DNA of 64,000 nt. Origin: Myxococcota bacterium (GTDB lineage: Bacteria; Myxococcota_A; UBA796). Positions 10,193 to 18,064 of the stretch are shown here, piece by piece. Position 1 is the first letter of the stretch. Each line of letters begins with the position of its first letter. A model generated the notes under the pieces. It had not been told where the DNA came from and made no database searches. It saw nothing but the letters and a program-made list of their open reading frames with translations. The position numbers and the translations under genes are program-made. Location of the stretch: assembly GCA_029251165.1 (NCBI GenBank), contig JAQXDW010000069.1, positions 1 through 64,000 of the forward strand, in the 5' to 3' direction.

Positions 10193-11533
10193 TCAGGGCG
10201 ACTTCAGTCGAAGAAGCGTGCCCTCGGATGCGCCAGGCTCCCAGACGAAGATCTCTGCGCGTCCGTCCCCGGTGAGGTCGTGGACAAACAAGGCGTCATC
10301 GACCCGGGGAATCGGCATGGCGATGCTGGCGAGGGGCTCCTCTGAGAAGGCGGTCAGCTCGTTGCGGTAGACCCGCAGCCAGTCTCCGCCGTCGTTGGTG
10401 ACCAGATCGATGAGGCCGTCGCCGTCGATGTCTCCCTCCAGGGCAAGCTGGAGATCATCGGTGCGCTCGATGGGGAAGGTCAGGGTCCGAAGCGTGCGCG
10501 GCTGGCTGGGGTAGCGTCCGCCGTCCATTGTGTACAGCCCGACCTCGACCTGTACCTGTCGCGACAGCAGCGCCCTGCCCAGGTTGCCCAGCCCGATGTC
10601 GACCTGAGAGACGAGCAGGTCTTGGTCACCGTCGCCGTCAAAGTCGAGGAAGCGAACATCGACCGCTGCGTTGTCGGTCTGCATGGTCTGGAGCGGGGAG
10701 AAGGCGCTGCCGGTGCCGCTGAAGATTCGGAACTGGGCGGTTGCGCCGAACCAGCTCCCCTCGGTCACCCACAGATGGGTCGCGAGATCGAGCCGACCGT
10801 CGCCGTCGAGATCGGAGAACCATGCTCCTGCAAGCTCCTGCTTTGGTCCCTTCTTTCCGGCTTCTTTTCGTGGATCGAGGTCGATGGGGAGTCGGATCTG
10901 GCGCTTGTCCGCGCCGACGACGTCTCCGGTGAGGTGGGCAGTCAGGGTGCGCCCGGTCGGAAGGAGGAGGTCGCGGATACCGTCGCCATCGAGATCACCG
11001 ATGACCACCGGAGGCAGGGCTGCTGAAGAGATGACCGCGCTGCCTCCGCTGCGGCTGCGGCTGCTCAGCTCACCGGTCGCCGGAGCGGGAATGCTGCCCC
11101 GCTCGGTGCCGTCTGCGGAGACCACCCACAGGCGCCCCCGGCTGTATGCCATCACCTCAGCCACGCCATCGCCGTCGAGGTCGTCGGCGATGTCTGCCGG
11201 CATCGGGGTGGTCGGTCCCAGTGCCGAGAGCGGAGTGACCTTGCGGAGAATGCGCGCACCGTCGGTGAGCCGGAGCACGCCGTCGCCGTCGACACCCCAC
11301 AGACCACCATGGATGTCCCACAGCACCGCGGTGTTGCTCAGCTGGAGGGTGTCCTGTCTCTCGACGGTGCCAGCCTCCGAGAGGTGAACGATCTGAAGAG
11401 AGACAACGTCTGGGCGCGGGCTGTCTGGAGTCCGGCTGACGAGGATCAGCTCCTCGCGCCCGTCACCGTCGACATCACCGGCACGAACCTCAGCGACGTC
11501 GGCGGGCAGGATGATGGTCTGAAGGAGCAGGAT
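10193..11533 (-). CDS. exported FG-GAP/VCBS beta-propeller protein, apparent AUC start
   Basis: About 446 residues with repeated DxDGDG motifs (DVDGDGREEL, DLDGDGVAEV, DLDGDGIRDL, DFDGDGDQDL, DIDGDGLIDL), the calcium-binding signature of FG-GAP propellers. The only conventional start in frame is GTG at 11326, which would delete the first repeat. Upstream the frame stays open through ILLLQTIILPA, a signal-peptide-like stretch, back to a TGA that is also the stop of the preceding gene. GGAGGAGG lies six bases before an ATC codon at 11533, exactly where an ATG would be expected. I annotate that ATC as the start. Surface or periplasmic location is inferred. Confidence 0.75.
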   Translation of the reverse strand: MLLLQTIILPADVAEVRAGDVDGDGREELILVSRTPDSPRPDVVSLQIVHLSEAGTVERQDTLQLSNTAVLWDIHGGLWGVDGDGVLRLTDGARILRKVTPLSALGPTTPMPADIADDLDGDGVAEVMAYSRGRLWVVSADGTERGSIPAPATGELSSRSRSGGSAVISSAALPPVVIGDLDGDGIRDLLLPTGRTLTAHLTGDVVGADKRQIRLPIDLDPRKEAGKKGPKQELAGAWFSDLDGDGRLDLATHLWVTEGSWFGATAQFRIFSGTGSAFSPLQTMQTDNAAVDVRFLDFDGDGDQDLLVSQVDIGLGNLGRALLSRQVQVEVGLYTMDGGRYPSQPRTLRTLTFPIERTDDLQLALEGDIDGDGLIDLVTNDGGDWLRVYRNELTAFSEEPLASIAMPIPRVDDALFVHDLTGDGRAEIFVWEPGASEGTLLRLKSP

Positions 11534-11554
11534 GGTGACCTCCTCCGAAGCGAA

Positions 11555-12100
11555 TCAGGGGAAAGGGGTCTCGCAGGAGCCGCACGAGAAGACGCCGAAC
11601 TGTCGGGTCCAATTGTTGTAGCTGGATGCGCCGCAGTTGGGGCAGGTCTGCGGAATGAGCTTCTTGCCTGGGGAGACGAAGGTGGCAGTGGCCTCATCGG
11701 GGTTACCGCCAGCCGATGCGGCAGCAGCGGGTGCCTCCTCGACCGCTGGGGCGGCCTCTGCAGCAGGCGCCTCCTCGACCGCTGGGGCTGCCGCCTCAGC
11801 TGGGGCTGCCTCCTCAGCTGGGGCTGCCTCCGCAGCCGCCGCTTCCTCAGCGGGTGCCTCCTCGACGACAGGAGCCGCCGCTTCTTCCTCAGCGGGCGCC
11901 TCCTCGACTGGTGCTGGTGCAGCCTCCGGCTCGTGGCCGTGGCTGTGGCCGTGGTCGTGACTGTGCTCTTGCTCTTGCTCCTGACGCATCCAGGCCGGCG
12001 GCTCCTGCCGTGCGGGTGTCGGTGCGGGCGCAGCCGGTGCAGGGGTGTCACGCCCCATGGCCTTCTTAAGGACGCTCTTGATTCGGCTTCTCAGACCCAT
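11555..12100 (-). CDS. His-rich, Ala/Glu/Pro-rich protein with C-terminal zinc ribbon
   Basis: A 181-residue protein in three parts. Residues 1-18 are basic and amphipathic (MGLRSRIKSVLKKAMG). Residues 46-57 hold six His in HSHDHGHSHGH. Residues 60-140 are a low-complexity tract built from EEAPAAEA units. The last 30 residues carry CPNC and CGSC, a zinc-ribbon pair. There is no signal peptide. The combination suggests a metal-responsive or scaffold protein, but I know no characterised family with this layout. Its stop lies 21 bp before the AUC start of the FG-GAP gene, so the two are probably co-transcribed. Confidence 0.75.
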   Translation of the reverse strand: MGLRSRIKSVLKKAMGRDTPAPAAPAPTPARQEPPAWMRQEQEQEHSHDHGHSHGHEPEAAPAPVEEAPAEEEAAAPVVEEAPAEEAAAAEAAPAEEAAPAEAAAPAVEEAPAAEAAPAVEEAPAAAASAGGNPDEATATFVSPGKKLIPQTCPNCGASSYNNWTRQFGVFSCGSCETPFP

Positions 12101-12184
12101 GTCTATCGTCTCAGCGGTTGTCGGATAGGGATAGCACCGGCTGTGCGCACGCTGCGTGTGGTGGCGATATCCGAGCCAGGAGCG

Positions 12185-13135
12185 CTACACCACATCCGGG
12201 CGGACGTCGAGCAGCGCAATGGCATGGTGGTGGAGGTTGAATTCGGCCGGAAGAATACCGGGAGCCTCGCCGTCGATGTCGAGGTATGCGACCGCATCAG
12301 TGGTGGTCTCTGCACGGATATGGGCGCCGCTGTGGACCGTCACATGTGGATTGTTGATGTGCGCGCCGGTGTAGATGGACTTGCTCATCGCTACGGTGCT
12401 GAGCACTGAGCGGTGCTGGAAGATCACCACATCAAATTTCCCATCGCTGAGCCGTGCATCGGGGGCAAACTTCATGCCGCCCCCCGCGAACCGTCCGTTG
12501 CAGACCATGATGTTGGTGATGGTGTGCTCGCCGAGATCGCGACCGTCGAGGGTCAGCCGCACCGTGGCTGGCTGGTACGCAGCCAGGGCCCGGAGGGTGG
12601 CGATGTAGAAGGTGGCCTTTCCGCCCAGCCGCTTCTTCGAGCTGTTGACGAACCGATCCACCACGCCGCCGATTCCAAACGAGGCGACGTTGATGAAGTA
12701 GCGGTGGGCCTCCGTGCCGTCGTCGGCTCGGAAGCTCAGGGAGCCGACATCGATCGGGGTGCTCTTGGCGTGGGGAAGGGCAGCAGCGGCAGTGAGGGCA
12801 TCTGCATTATTGAGACACATCCTCCTGAAATCACCACCGGTTCCAGCCGGCAGGAGACCGAGCCTCACGACGCCAGGTGCTGGCTCGGCCTGCATGATGC
12901 CGTTGACCACTTCGTTGTGGGTGCCATCACCGCCCATGGAGAGGATGGTTGTTGCGCCCGCTCTCACGGCGTCTCGCGCCAGCGCTGTGGCGTGACCCGC
13001 CCGCTCGGTGAGCATCAGCTCGATCTTGCCCAGTCGAAGCCGCAGCTCTCGGGACAGGTCCGCCCACTGCTTGCCGACCCGGCCGCCTGCCGCGTTGGGG
13101 TTGATCACCGCCACCGTCTTCGCTGGATCCCACAT
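12185..13135 (-). CDS. diacylglycerol/sphingosine kinase-family lipid kinase
   Basis: A 316-residue DAGK-catalytic-domain protein. The N-terminal domain shows VINPNAAGGRVG and the nucleotide-binding GGDGTHNEVVNG, followed by GLLPAGTGGDF, all hallmarks of the DgkB/YegS/LCB5 superfamily, which phosphorylates lipids with ATP. The C-terminal half is the usual beta-rich domain. The ATG at 13135 overlaps the stop of the upstream hydroxylase gene (TGATG), so translation is coupled. The true lipid substrate cannot be told from sequence. Confidence 0.92.
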   Translation of the reverse strand: MWDPAKTVAVINPNAAGGRVGKQWADLSRELRLRLGKIELMLTERAGHATALARDAVRAGATTILSMGGDGTHNEVVNGIMQAEPAPGVVRLGLLPAGTGGDFRRMCLNNADALTAAAALPHAKSTPIDVGSLSFRADDGTEAHRYFINVASFGIGGVVDRFVNSSKKRLGGKATFYIATLRALAAYQPATVRLTLDGRDLGEHTITNIMVCNGRFAGGGMKFAPDARLSDGKFDVVIFQHRSVLSTVAMSKSIYTGAHINNPHVTVHSGAHIRAETTTDAVAYLDIDGEAPGILPAEFNLHHHAIALLDVRPDVV

Positions 13136-13899
13136 CACTTCAACTCTACCATTCGCGTCTCTTTTGCTTCGTCATAGCCCGGGACCAGAGTGCCGAGCAG
13201 CCGATCGATGTGGGGCAGAAAGCCGGCGTAGTTTCCCTGGAAGGAGGCATGGTGTGCGTCGTGGTGTGCGGCCCCGTCTGACAAGGGCAGTGCGGCGGTC
13301 CAGGGGAGTCGGTAGCCACAGTGCCCCTCCGCAGCCTCCCACTGTCGAATCACCACCCACAGGTACAGGGTGATCACGTGGCTGCCGATCAGTGCTGGGC
13401 CGAGCATCATCAGACCCGCCGTGGCGAGAAACTCGACAGGGTGCATGTAGTGGCCGGAGATCGCCAGCGGGGTGCGGTGGCGGTGGTGCACAATGTGGAC
13501 GCGTCGGTACATCCAGGTGGTGTGCATCAGTCGATGCATCCAGTAGTAGAGGACGTCATCGAGCACGATGAACAGCAGGAGCTGTCCGAGGATGCTCAGC
13601 AGGCCTGGGGGCGGGCCGGCATGGAGCCCAGAGAGCCGAAGCAGGGGCCAGCTCACCACCAGCAGCACCGTAAGGATCGCGTTGTTGGTCAGCCAGCGCC
13701 GAACGGAGGGGCCGATGAGCTTCGCGGGATCGGCGCGCTTCTTCTGGAGGCGTCTGGGGCGCAGCCACGCGGGCTCTCGCACCGCCAACCAGGTCATCGG
13801 GATCGCAAACAGCGCAAACGCTGCGATGCTGATCAGGCTGGAGAGGACCGGAATCAGGAAGAAGCGGGGCGCTGTGTAGATCTCAAGGAGTGCATCCAC
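13135..13899 (-). CDS. fatty acid hydroxylase/sterol desaturase superfamily membrane protein
   Basis: A 254-residue polytopic membrane protein. The di-iron histidine boxes are present in order: HRLMH (about 120), HIVHH (about 134) and HHDAHH (about 215), the signature of integral-membrane hydroxylases and sterol desaturases that use O2 to hydroxylate or desaturate lipid chains. About four hydrophobic segments surround them. The start at 13899 overlaps the end of the upstream membrane-protein gene by 46 bp, and its stop overlaps the lipid kinase start. The three genes look like one lipid- or membrane-modifying operon; the substrate is unknown. Confidence 0.9.
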   Translation of the reverse strand: MDALLEIYTAPRFFLIPVLSSLISIAAFALFAIPMTWLAVREPAWLRPRRLQKKRADPAKLIGPSVRRWLTNNAILTVLLVVSWPLLRLSGLHAGPPPGLLSILGQLLLFIVLDDVLYYWMHRLMHTTWMYRRVHIVHHRHRTPLAISGHYMHPVEFLATAGLMMLGPALIGSHVITLYLWVVIRQWEAAEGHCGYRLPWTAALPLSDGAAHHDAHHASFQGNYAGFLPHIDRLLGTLVPGYDEAKETRMVELK

Positions 13900-14600
13900 G
13901 CCACAACTCTACCGCGCTGTCCCAGCAGATCGGTACCCCGTGCGAACGCGATCGATGCGAAGCCATGGGCGAGAATGGCCTCGATGGGTGGGGTCTGCTG
14001 GCTGTAGTAGGTCCAGCAGCGCCGGCTCGTTCCCCAGTACTCCAGGAAGATCCCAGCGCTGGCTCCCACGATAAACAGGGCCATGTCGCGGTCTCGCTTC
14101 ACCCCGACAGCCATCACCAGCACCATCAGCGCCACCACCACCCAGGAGGCCGGGTGGTGGATGGAAGGCCACATAAACCGACTCATAACGATAATAAACG
14201 ACGGAATGACCACCCAGTATGCTGCACCAGTGCGGGCCAGCGCAGGGAGCACACGGCAGCTTATCTGGCACAGCCGATCGATCGCGATGGCAGCGATTGG
14301 CCAGGCAGGGAGAATCCAGAGCGGTGGTCGCTCCTTGGTGAAGTACGTCCACAGCGCTGTGCTCGTGCCCCACCACTCAATGACTGCACCGCCGCCCATT
14401 GCCACCAGCGCCAGAGGGAGATCCCGCCTCAGTCGTGGTGCCCGGATCAGGAGCCCGGTCATGAGCAGCCAGATGGCGATGAGCAGCCAGTCTGGACCCT
14501 GAGTGGTGTCCAGCAGGTGTCGCCAGTTGATCCCAACGCCGGCATACAGTGCCAGCAGGCCAATCAGCAACAGGAGGCTCCGGTGGTCATCGCTGTGCAT
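13854..14600 (-). CDS. polytopic membrane protein with internal duplication
   Basis: A 248-residue protein with about eight hydrophobic helices. Two halves share a motif: EWWGTSTALWTYF followed by PPLWILPAWPIAAIA (about 73-105), and EYWGTSRRCWTYY followed by PPIEAILAHGFASIA (about 195-230). The conserved Glu, Trp, Gly-Thr-Ser, Trp-Thr-Tyr and Pro-Pro suggest a two-fold symmetric membrane fold. The pattern faintly recalls CruF/lycopene-cyclase-type membrane proteins, but I cannot assign it. It is first in an operon with a hydroxylase-type enzyme and a lipid kinase. The start MHSDDHRSLLLLIG at 14600 is 39 bp from the divergent methyltransferase gene. Confidence 0.72.
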   Translation of the reverse strand: MHSDDHRSLLLLIGLLALYAGVGINWRHLLDTTQGPDWLLIAIWLLMTGLLIRAPRLRRDLPLALVAMGGGAVIEWWGTSTALWTYFTKERPPLWILPAWPIAAIAIDRLCQISCRVLPALARTGAAYWVVIPSFIIVMSRFMWPSIHHPASWVVVALMVLVMAVGVKRDRDMALFIVGASAGIFLEYWGTSRRCWTYYSQQTPPIEAILAHGFASIAFARGTDLLGQRGRVVAWMHSLRSTQRPASS

Positions 14601-14639
14601 GGCGGGGAGCCTACCGCATGGCCGGTTATCGGCTGTGTC

Positions 14640-15317
14640 ATGAAGCTCTCCGACCGCCTCTCTTGTGTTGCGCAGCATGTCCTCCCCGGCCTTCCAATGG
14701 CCGATATTGGTACGGATCACGGGCAGCTTCCCGTCTGGCTGGTGCGCACGGGGATGGTGCCGAGTGCGATCGCAATGGACCTGCGGCCCAGCCCGCTTTC
14801 GGTGGCCCGGCGACAGGTTGCCATGGCCGGGGTCGGAGACCGGGTCGAGTGCCGGCTGTCGGATGGGCTGGAGAAGCTCACGGAGCGAGAGGTCGCGACG
14901 GTGACCATCTGCGGCATGGGTGGTGGGCTGATGGCTCGAATTCTCGGTGCACACCCTGAGGTTCGGGAGTCCGTGGCTCGGCTGGTGCTGCAGCCGAACA
15001 ATGATGTGGAGAAGCTGAGGCGGGTGCTCCAGGCGCTCTCGTGGGGGATCTGTGCGGAAGAACTGCTGATCGAAGGGCGGTATGTGTATCCGACGATCGT
15101 GGCCGAGAAGGTTGTCGTATCAAGGTGTTACGACGAATCAGAGCTGGCCTTTGGTCCGCTGCTGCGGGTGGCGCGATCCGAGGCCTTTGTGGAGATGCTG
15201 GAGCGAGAGGCAAGGCAGGTCCGAAGAGTACTCGGGCAGTGCCAAGGGAGTCCGGAGGCGACGCGGCGATTTGAGGCGAGGCTGGCCCTTGTCGAGCAGG
15301 AGCTGGGGCGAGGGTGA
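14640..15317 (+). CDS. trmK: tRNA (adenine22-N1)-methyltransferase-like SAM methyltransferase
   Basis: A 225-residue protein starting MKLSDRLSCVAQHV. It carries DIGTDHGQLPVWL (SAM motif I), AMDLRPSPLSVA, and CGMGGGLMARIL followed by LQPNNDVEKLRRVL, the order and spacing of the TrmK (DUF633) family that methylates N1 of A22 in tRNA using SAM. Family length is about 220-235, so it appears complete. It is divergent from the lipid operon. A strongly structured segment begins three bases after its stop. Confidence 0.85.
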   Translation: MKLSDRLSCVAQHVLPGLPMADIGTDHGQLPVWLVRTGMVPSAIAMDLRPSPLSVARRQVAMAGVGDRVECRLSDGLEKLTEREVATVTICGMGGGLMARILGAHPEVRESVARLVLQPNNDVEKLRRVLQALSWGICAEELLIEGRYVYPTIVAEKVVVSRCYDESELAFGPLLRVARSEAFVEMLEREARQVRRVLGQCQGSPEATRRFEARLALVEQELGRG

Positions 15318-15320
15318 CTT

Positions 15321-15435
15321 CGTAACGAAAGTTATGAACGTCTCTTGGTTGTGTCTGTTGTCGCGGCGAATGGGTCGCGGAACCCCGCCACCTGAACGGG
15401 CGTGAGCCCCCGACGCCGGGGCGATGAAGGCGTCG
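15321..15435 (+). ncRNA. structured RNA segment with four hairpins, unassigned
   Basis: Four perfect or near-perfect helices follow each other on the + strand. P1, 15321-15336: CGTAAC/GTTATG closed by a GAAA tetraloop. P2, 15365-15389: GGCG/CGCC and GGGT/ACCC separated by a 3-nt bulge, loop CGCGGA. P3, 15398-15409: GGGC/GCCC with GTGA, another GNRA loop. P4, 15411-15435: CGACGCC/GGCGTCG with an 11-nt loop. There is no T-run, so it is not a simple terminator. It lies after the trmK-like stop and 50 bp before the PAPS-reductase-family ATG. I could not match it to a riboswitch class I know. It may be a leader, a 3'UTR or an independent RNA. Confidence 0.45.
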
Positions 15436-15485
15436 ACAAGTAAGCATCGTGAAGTGATAGACTAAGCCTCCACTGAGGATTCACC

Positions 15486-16496
15486 ATGCTCCGCAGTTTC
15501 GGACCGATTGCTGATCTTGATGCCTGGCGTGAGCGCGCCCTTGAGACGATTGAAGACCGCACCGTCGTCTGCTCGATCTCCGGTGGCAAGGACTCCACTG
15601 CGATGGCGCTGCTCCTCAAGGAGGTGGAGATTCCTTTTGTCTCGGTTCACCTCGACACCGCCTGGGAGCACCACCTCACCGAGCGGTACATCTTCGACTA
15701 CCTGCCTACCGTCCTCGGCCCGATCTCGGTGGTCCAGCGCCCGGGCGGCGGCATGGCAGATCTCGTCCGAAAGAGTGCTGGGTTTCCAGGGGGTAACCAG
15801 CGTTTCTGTACATACGATCTGAAGATTGGACCCCTGAAGACCTTCCTCGATGCGATGGAAGCGGATCCGATCAACACCGTCGGGATTCGCAGCGGAGAGA
15901 GCGCCAAGCGGGCCGCGATGCCAGAGTGGGAGTTCTCAGATGGCCTGAAGTGCATGATCTGGCGGCCGATCAAGCCGTGGTCCGAAGAGGACGTCTTTGC
16001 CATGCATCGCCGGCACGGGGTGAAGGTCAACCCGCTGTATGAGATGGGTGCACAGCGTGTGGGGTGCTGGCCGTGTGTCTTTGCCCGGAAGTCTGAGATC
16101 AAGATGCTCGCGGACACCGATCCGGAGCGCATTGATCTCATTCGACGACTGGAAGGAGAGGTCCAGGAGATCCGACGCGCGCGAGACAAGCAGCGTGGTC
16201 GAGAAGGCACCCATGTGCCGACCTGGTTTGCCCACAAGAAGGCGTCTTGGTCCATCGACGATGTGGTCGCCTGGTCTCGAAGCACGCCTGAAGATCTCCG
16301 CTACAGGCCGCTGTTTGATGGCGATGATCCCGCCAGTGACGCCCGTAACCGGATGGTTACCCTACGCGATGAGCTGTTTGTTGCTCCCGTTCGCGAGCAG
16401 GGCTGCATGCGCTGGGGAATGTGCGAGACCGTCTCTCCGGATGAAGAGAAGCAGGATGAGTTCTCACGGCTCTGGAAGCTCGCGATAGATCCCTGA
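15486..16496 (+). CDS. PAPS-reductase/CysH-family PP-loop protein, substrate unknown
   Basis: A 336-residue protein. The PP-loop SISGGKDSTAMALLL (residues 34-48) binds ATP or an adenylyl group in this superfamily. Further conserved-looking features are FCTYDLKIGP, GIRSGESAKRA and GCWPCVFARKSE. A late pair, CMRWGMC (about 310-316), could contribute to a metal or FeS site. Catalytic reductases of sulfate assimilation are shorter and sit with cys genes; none are here, nor any dnd-type DNA phosphorothioation partners. It therefore resembles the orphan PAPS-reductase-domain ATPases found in many genomes and phages. GAGGA precedes the ATG. A weak promoter-like pair (TCGACA 15433, TAGACT 15458) is visible. 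Confidence 0.8.
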   Translation: MLRSFGPIADLDAWRERALETIEDRTVVCSISGGKDSTAMALLLKEVEIPFVSVHLDTAWEHHLTERYIFDYLPTVLGPISVVQRPGGGMADLVRKSAGFPGGNQRFCTYDLKIGPLKTFLDAMEADPINTVGIRSGESAKRAAMPEWEFSDGLKCMIWRPIKPWSEEDVFAMHRRHGVKVNPLYEMGAQRVGCWPCVFARKSEIKMLADTDPERIDLIRRLEGEVQEIRRARDKQRGREGTHVPTWFAHKKASWSIDDVVAWSRSTPEDLRYRPLFDGDDPASDARNRMVTLRDELFVAPVREQGCMRWGMCETVSPDEEKQDEFSRLWKLAIDP

Positions 16497-16576
16497 TTGG
16501 GATGTCGTATCGTTTGGTTTCGACGTTTTTGATTGGCTCAGTGGGGGCTGCTTCACCCTGCCGGGGGGCAGGAACC

Positions 16577-17581
16577 TCAGCGTAGCGCACCGAGGATTGC
16601 GATTGTCTCTGTGATGTCTGCATCAGAGATGTTGAGGTGGGTAACGAGCCGGACCCGATCGCGTCCGACGGCGGAGAAGCGCACTCCCTGAGCCTGTGCA
16701 CCAGCGACGAGAGCAGCCGGTGCATCGAGGGTGATGTAGACCATGTTCGTCTCTGGTGTCTGAACGTCCCATCCCTGTGCCGTCAGAGCCTCTGCGAGCC
16801 GGGCCGCGCGAGCGTGGTCGTCTGCGAGGCGGGCGCGGTGGTGGCTCAGGGCGTACAGGCCACCGGCAGCCAGGATGCCCGCCTGTCGCATGCCGCCGCC
16901 GAGCATCTTGCGGAACCGCCGGGCAGTCTTGATGAAGTCTCTCGGGCCGGCGAGCAGGGCTCCGGCCGGTGCGCCGAGTCCCTTGGAGAGACACACGGAG
17001 ACGGAGGCGTATCCATCGACCAGGGCAGCCTCACTCCGACCAGTGGCGGACGCGGCGTTCCAGAGTCGGGCGCCGTCGCAGTGGCTCCACAGCCCCATGG
17101 CAGCAGCACCGTCTGCGATCGCGGAGAGTGTGTCGGCAGGATAGAGCGCGCCGCCGCCGAGGTTGGCGGTGTTCTCCACCGCGATGAGGGCGGAGGGGGC
17201 GAAGTGGACATCATCGGGACGGGCTGCAGCGGCGAGGGCTGCAGCTGGATCGAGGATGCCGCGGTCGCCCGGGACCCGAATCAAGGTGAGCCCGGAGAGC
17301 ATCGCCGGCGCTCCGCTCTCGTAGTTGGCGATGTGGCTTCCGGACTCGACGATGATCGCATCACCAGGGCGGGTGCTGGCGCGGAGGGCTAGCTGGTTGG
17401 CCATCGTGCAGGTCGGGGTGAACAGGGCTGCTTCCTTGCCCAGCAGCGCTGCACCCTCCGACTCCAGCTGGTTGATGGTCGGATCCTCTTGATAGACATC
17501 GTCGCCGACGAGGGACTCAGCGATGGCGCGGCGCATGGCTGGGGTGGGACGGGTGACAGTGTCAGAGCGCAGATCAATCAT
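16577..17581 (-). CDS. ltaE: low-specificity L-threonine aldolase
   Basis: A 334-residue PLP enzyme starting MIDLRSDTVTRPTPAMR, the classic N-terminus of threonine aldolases. It shows GDDVYQEDPT, FTPTCTMANQLAL, HCDGARLWNAA and CLSKGLGAPAG, whose Lys (about residue 200) forms the Schiff base. The enzyme cleaves threonine or allo-threonine to glycine and acetaldehyde in the cytoplasm. Length matches the family. It follows a small membrane protein gene by 9 bp on the same strand. Confidence 0.95.
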   Translation of the reverse strand: MIDLRSDTVTRPTPAMRRAIAESLVGDDVYQEDPTINQLESEGAALLGKEAALFTPTCTMANQLALRASTRPGDAIIVESGSHIANYESGAPAMLSGLTLIRVPGDRGILDPAAALAAAARPDDVHFAPSALIAVENTANLGGGALYPADTLSAIADGAAAMGLWSHCDGARLWNAASATGRSEAALVDGYASVSVCLSKGLGAPAGALLAGPRDFIKTARRFRKMLGGGMRQAGILAAGGLYALSHHRARLADDHARAARLAEALTAQGWDVQTPETNMVYITLDAPAALVAGAQAQGVRFSAVGRDRVRLVTHLNISDADITETIAILGALR

Positions 17582-17590
17582 GGCTCGACT

Positions 17591-18064
17591 CTACCGGATC
17601 AGCAGTCCGCCGAGGAACAGGGCGACCAGAAGCCCACACACTCCGGCAATGCCTCCCCGCTCCGGCGCCACCCGATGGACCGAGAGGCCCGCAGAGAGGA
17701 GCAGGGTGAGGAGCAGGAGTGGACCGACGAAGCGGGCTGCGAGGGTGAGCGCGGGCATGCCGCCGAGGGCGTAGGCGAGTGCATCGGGCAGGACGAGGAG
17801 GAGCAGGGTCGGCAGGGCGAGCGCTCGGGCCAGCGGCTCCTTGAGCTGTGCTGTGGGTACCCGCGCGATGCGTCCGGCGATGCGACAGGCAACCCACCAC
17901 AGGGCGGGCATCAGCAGCGGCAGCGCGAGCCCTTGAAGCAGGTAGTAGTGCTGCGGATCCACCGGCCAGCCGACGAAGCTCGGGGCATGCCCGTCTGCGT
18001 ACAGCCACAGACACAGCGCGCCGTGGGCGATCCCCTCCGCCGTGACCAGGACAGCTGGCCTCAC
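17591..18064 (-). CDS. small integral membrane protein
   Basis: About 157 residues with four or five hydrophobic helices (for example HYYLLQGLALPLLMPALWW and AGVCGLLVALFLGGLLI). I take GTG at 18064 as the start because it overlaps the stop of the GMC oxidoreductase gene as GTGA; a longer reading from GTG 18088 is possible. The family is not recognised. The tight packing between the oxidoreductase and threonine aldolase genes indicates one transcript. Confidence 0.65.
   Translation of the reverse strand: MRPAVLVTAEGIAHGALCLWLYADGHAPSFVGWPVDPQHYYLLQGLALPLLMPALWWVACRIAGRIARVPTAQLKEPLARALALPTLLLLVLPDALAYALGGMPALTLAARFVGPLLLLTLLLSAGLSVHRVAPERGGIAGVCGLLVALFLGGLLIR

Noticed and set aside
15321-15435. 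Known riboswitch (cobalamin, SAM, fluoride, ZTP, guanidine)
   Set aside because: Local similarities such as GGGTCGCG or GCGATGAA exist, but required core motifs are missing, so I left the element unassigned.
15486-16496. DNA phosphorothioation (Dnd) gene
   Set aside because: The PP-loop fits DndC-like enzymes, but no other dnd or restriction gene is near.
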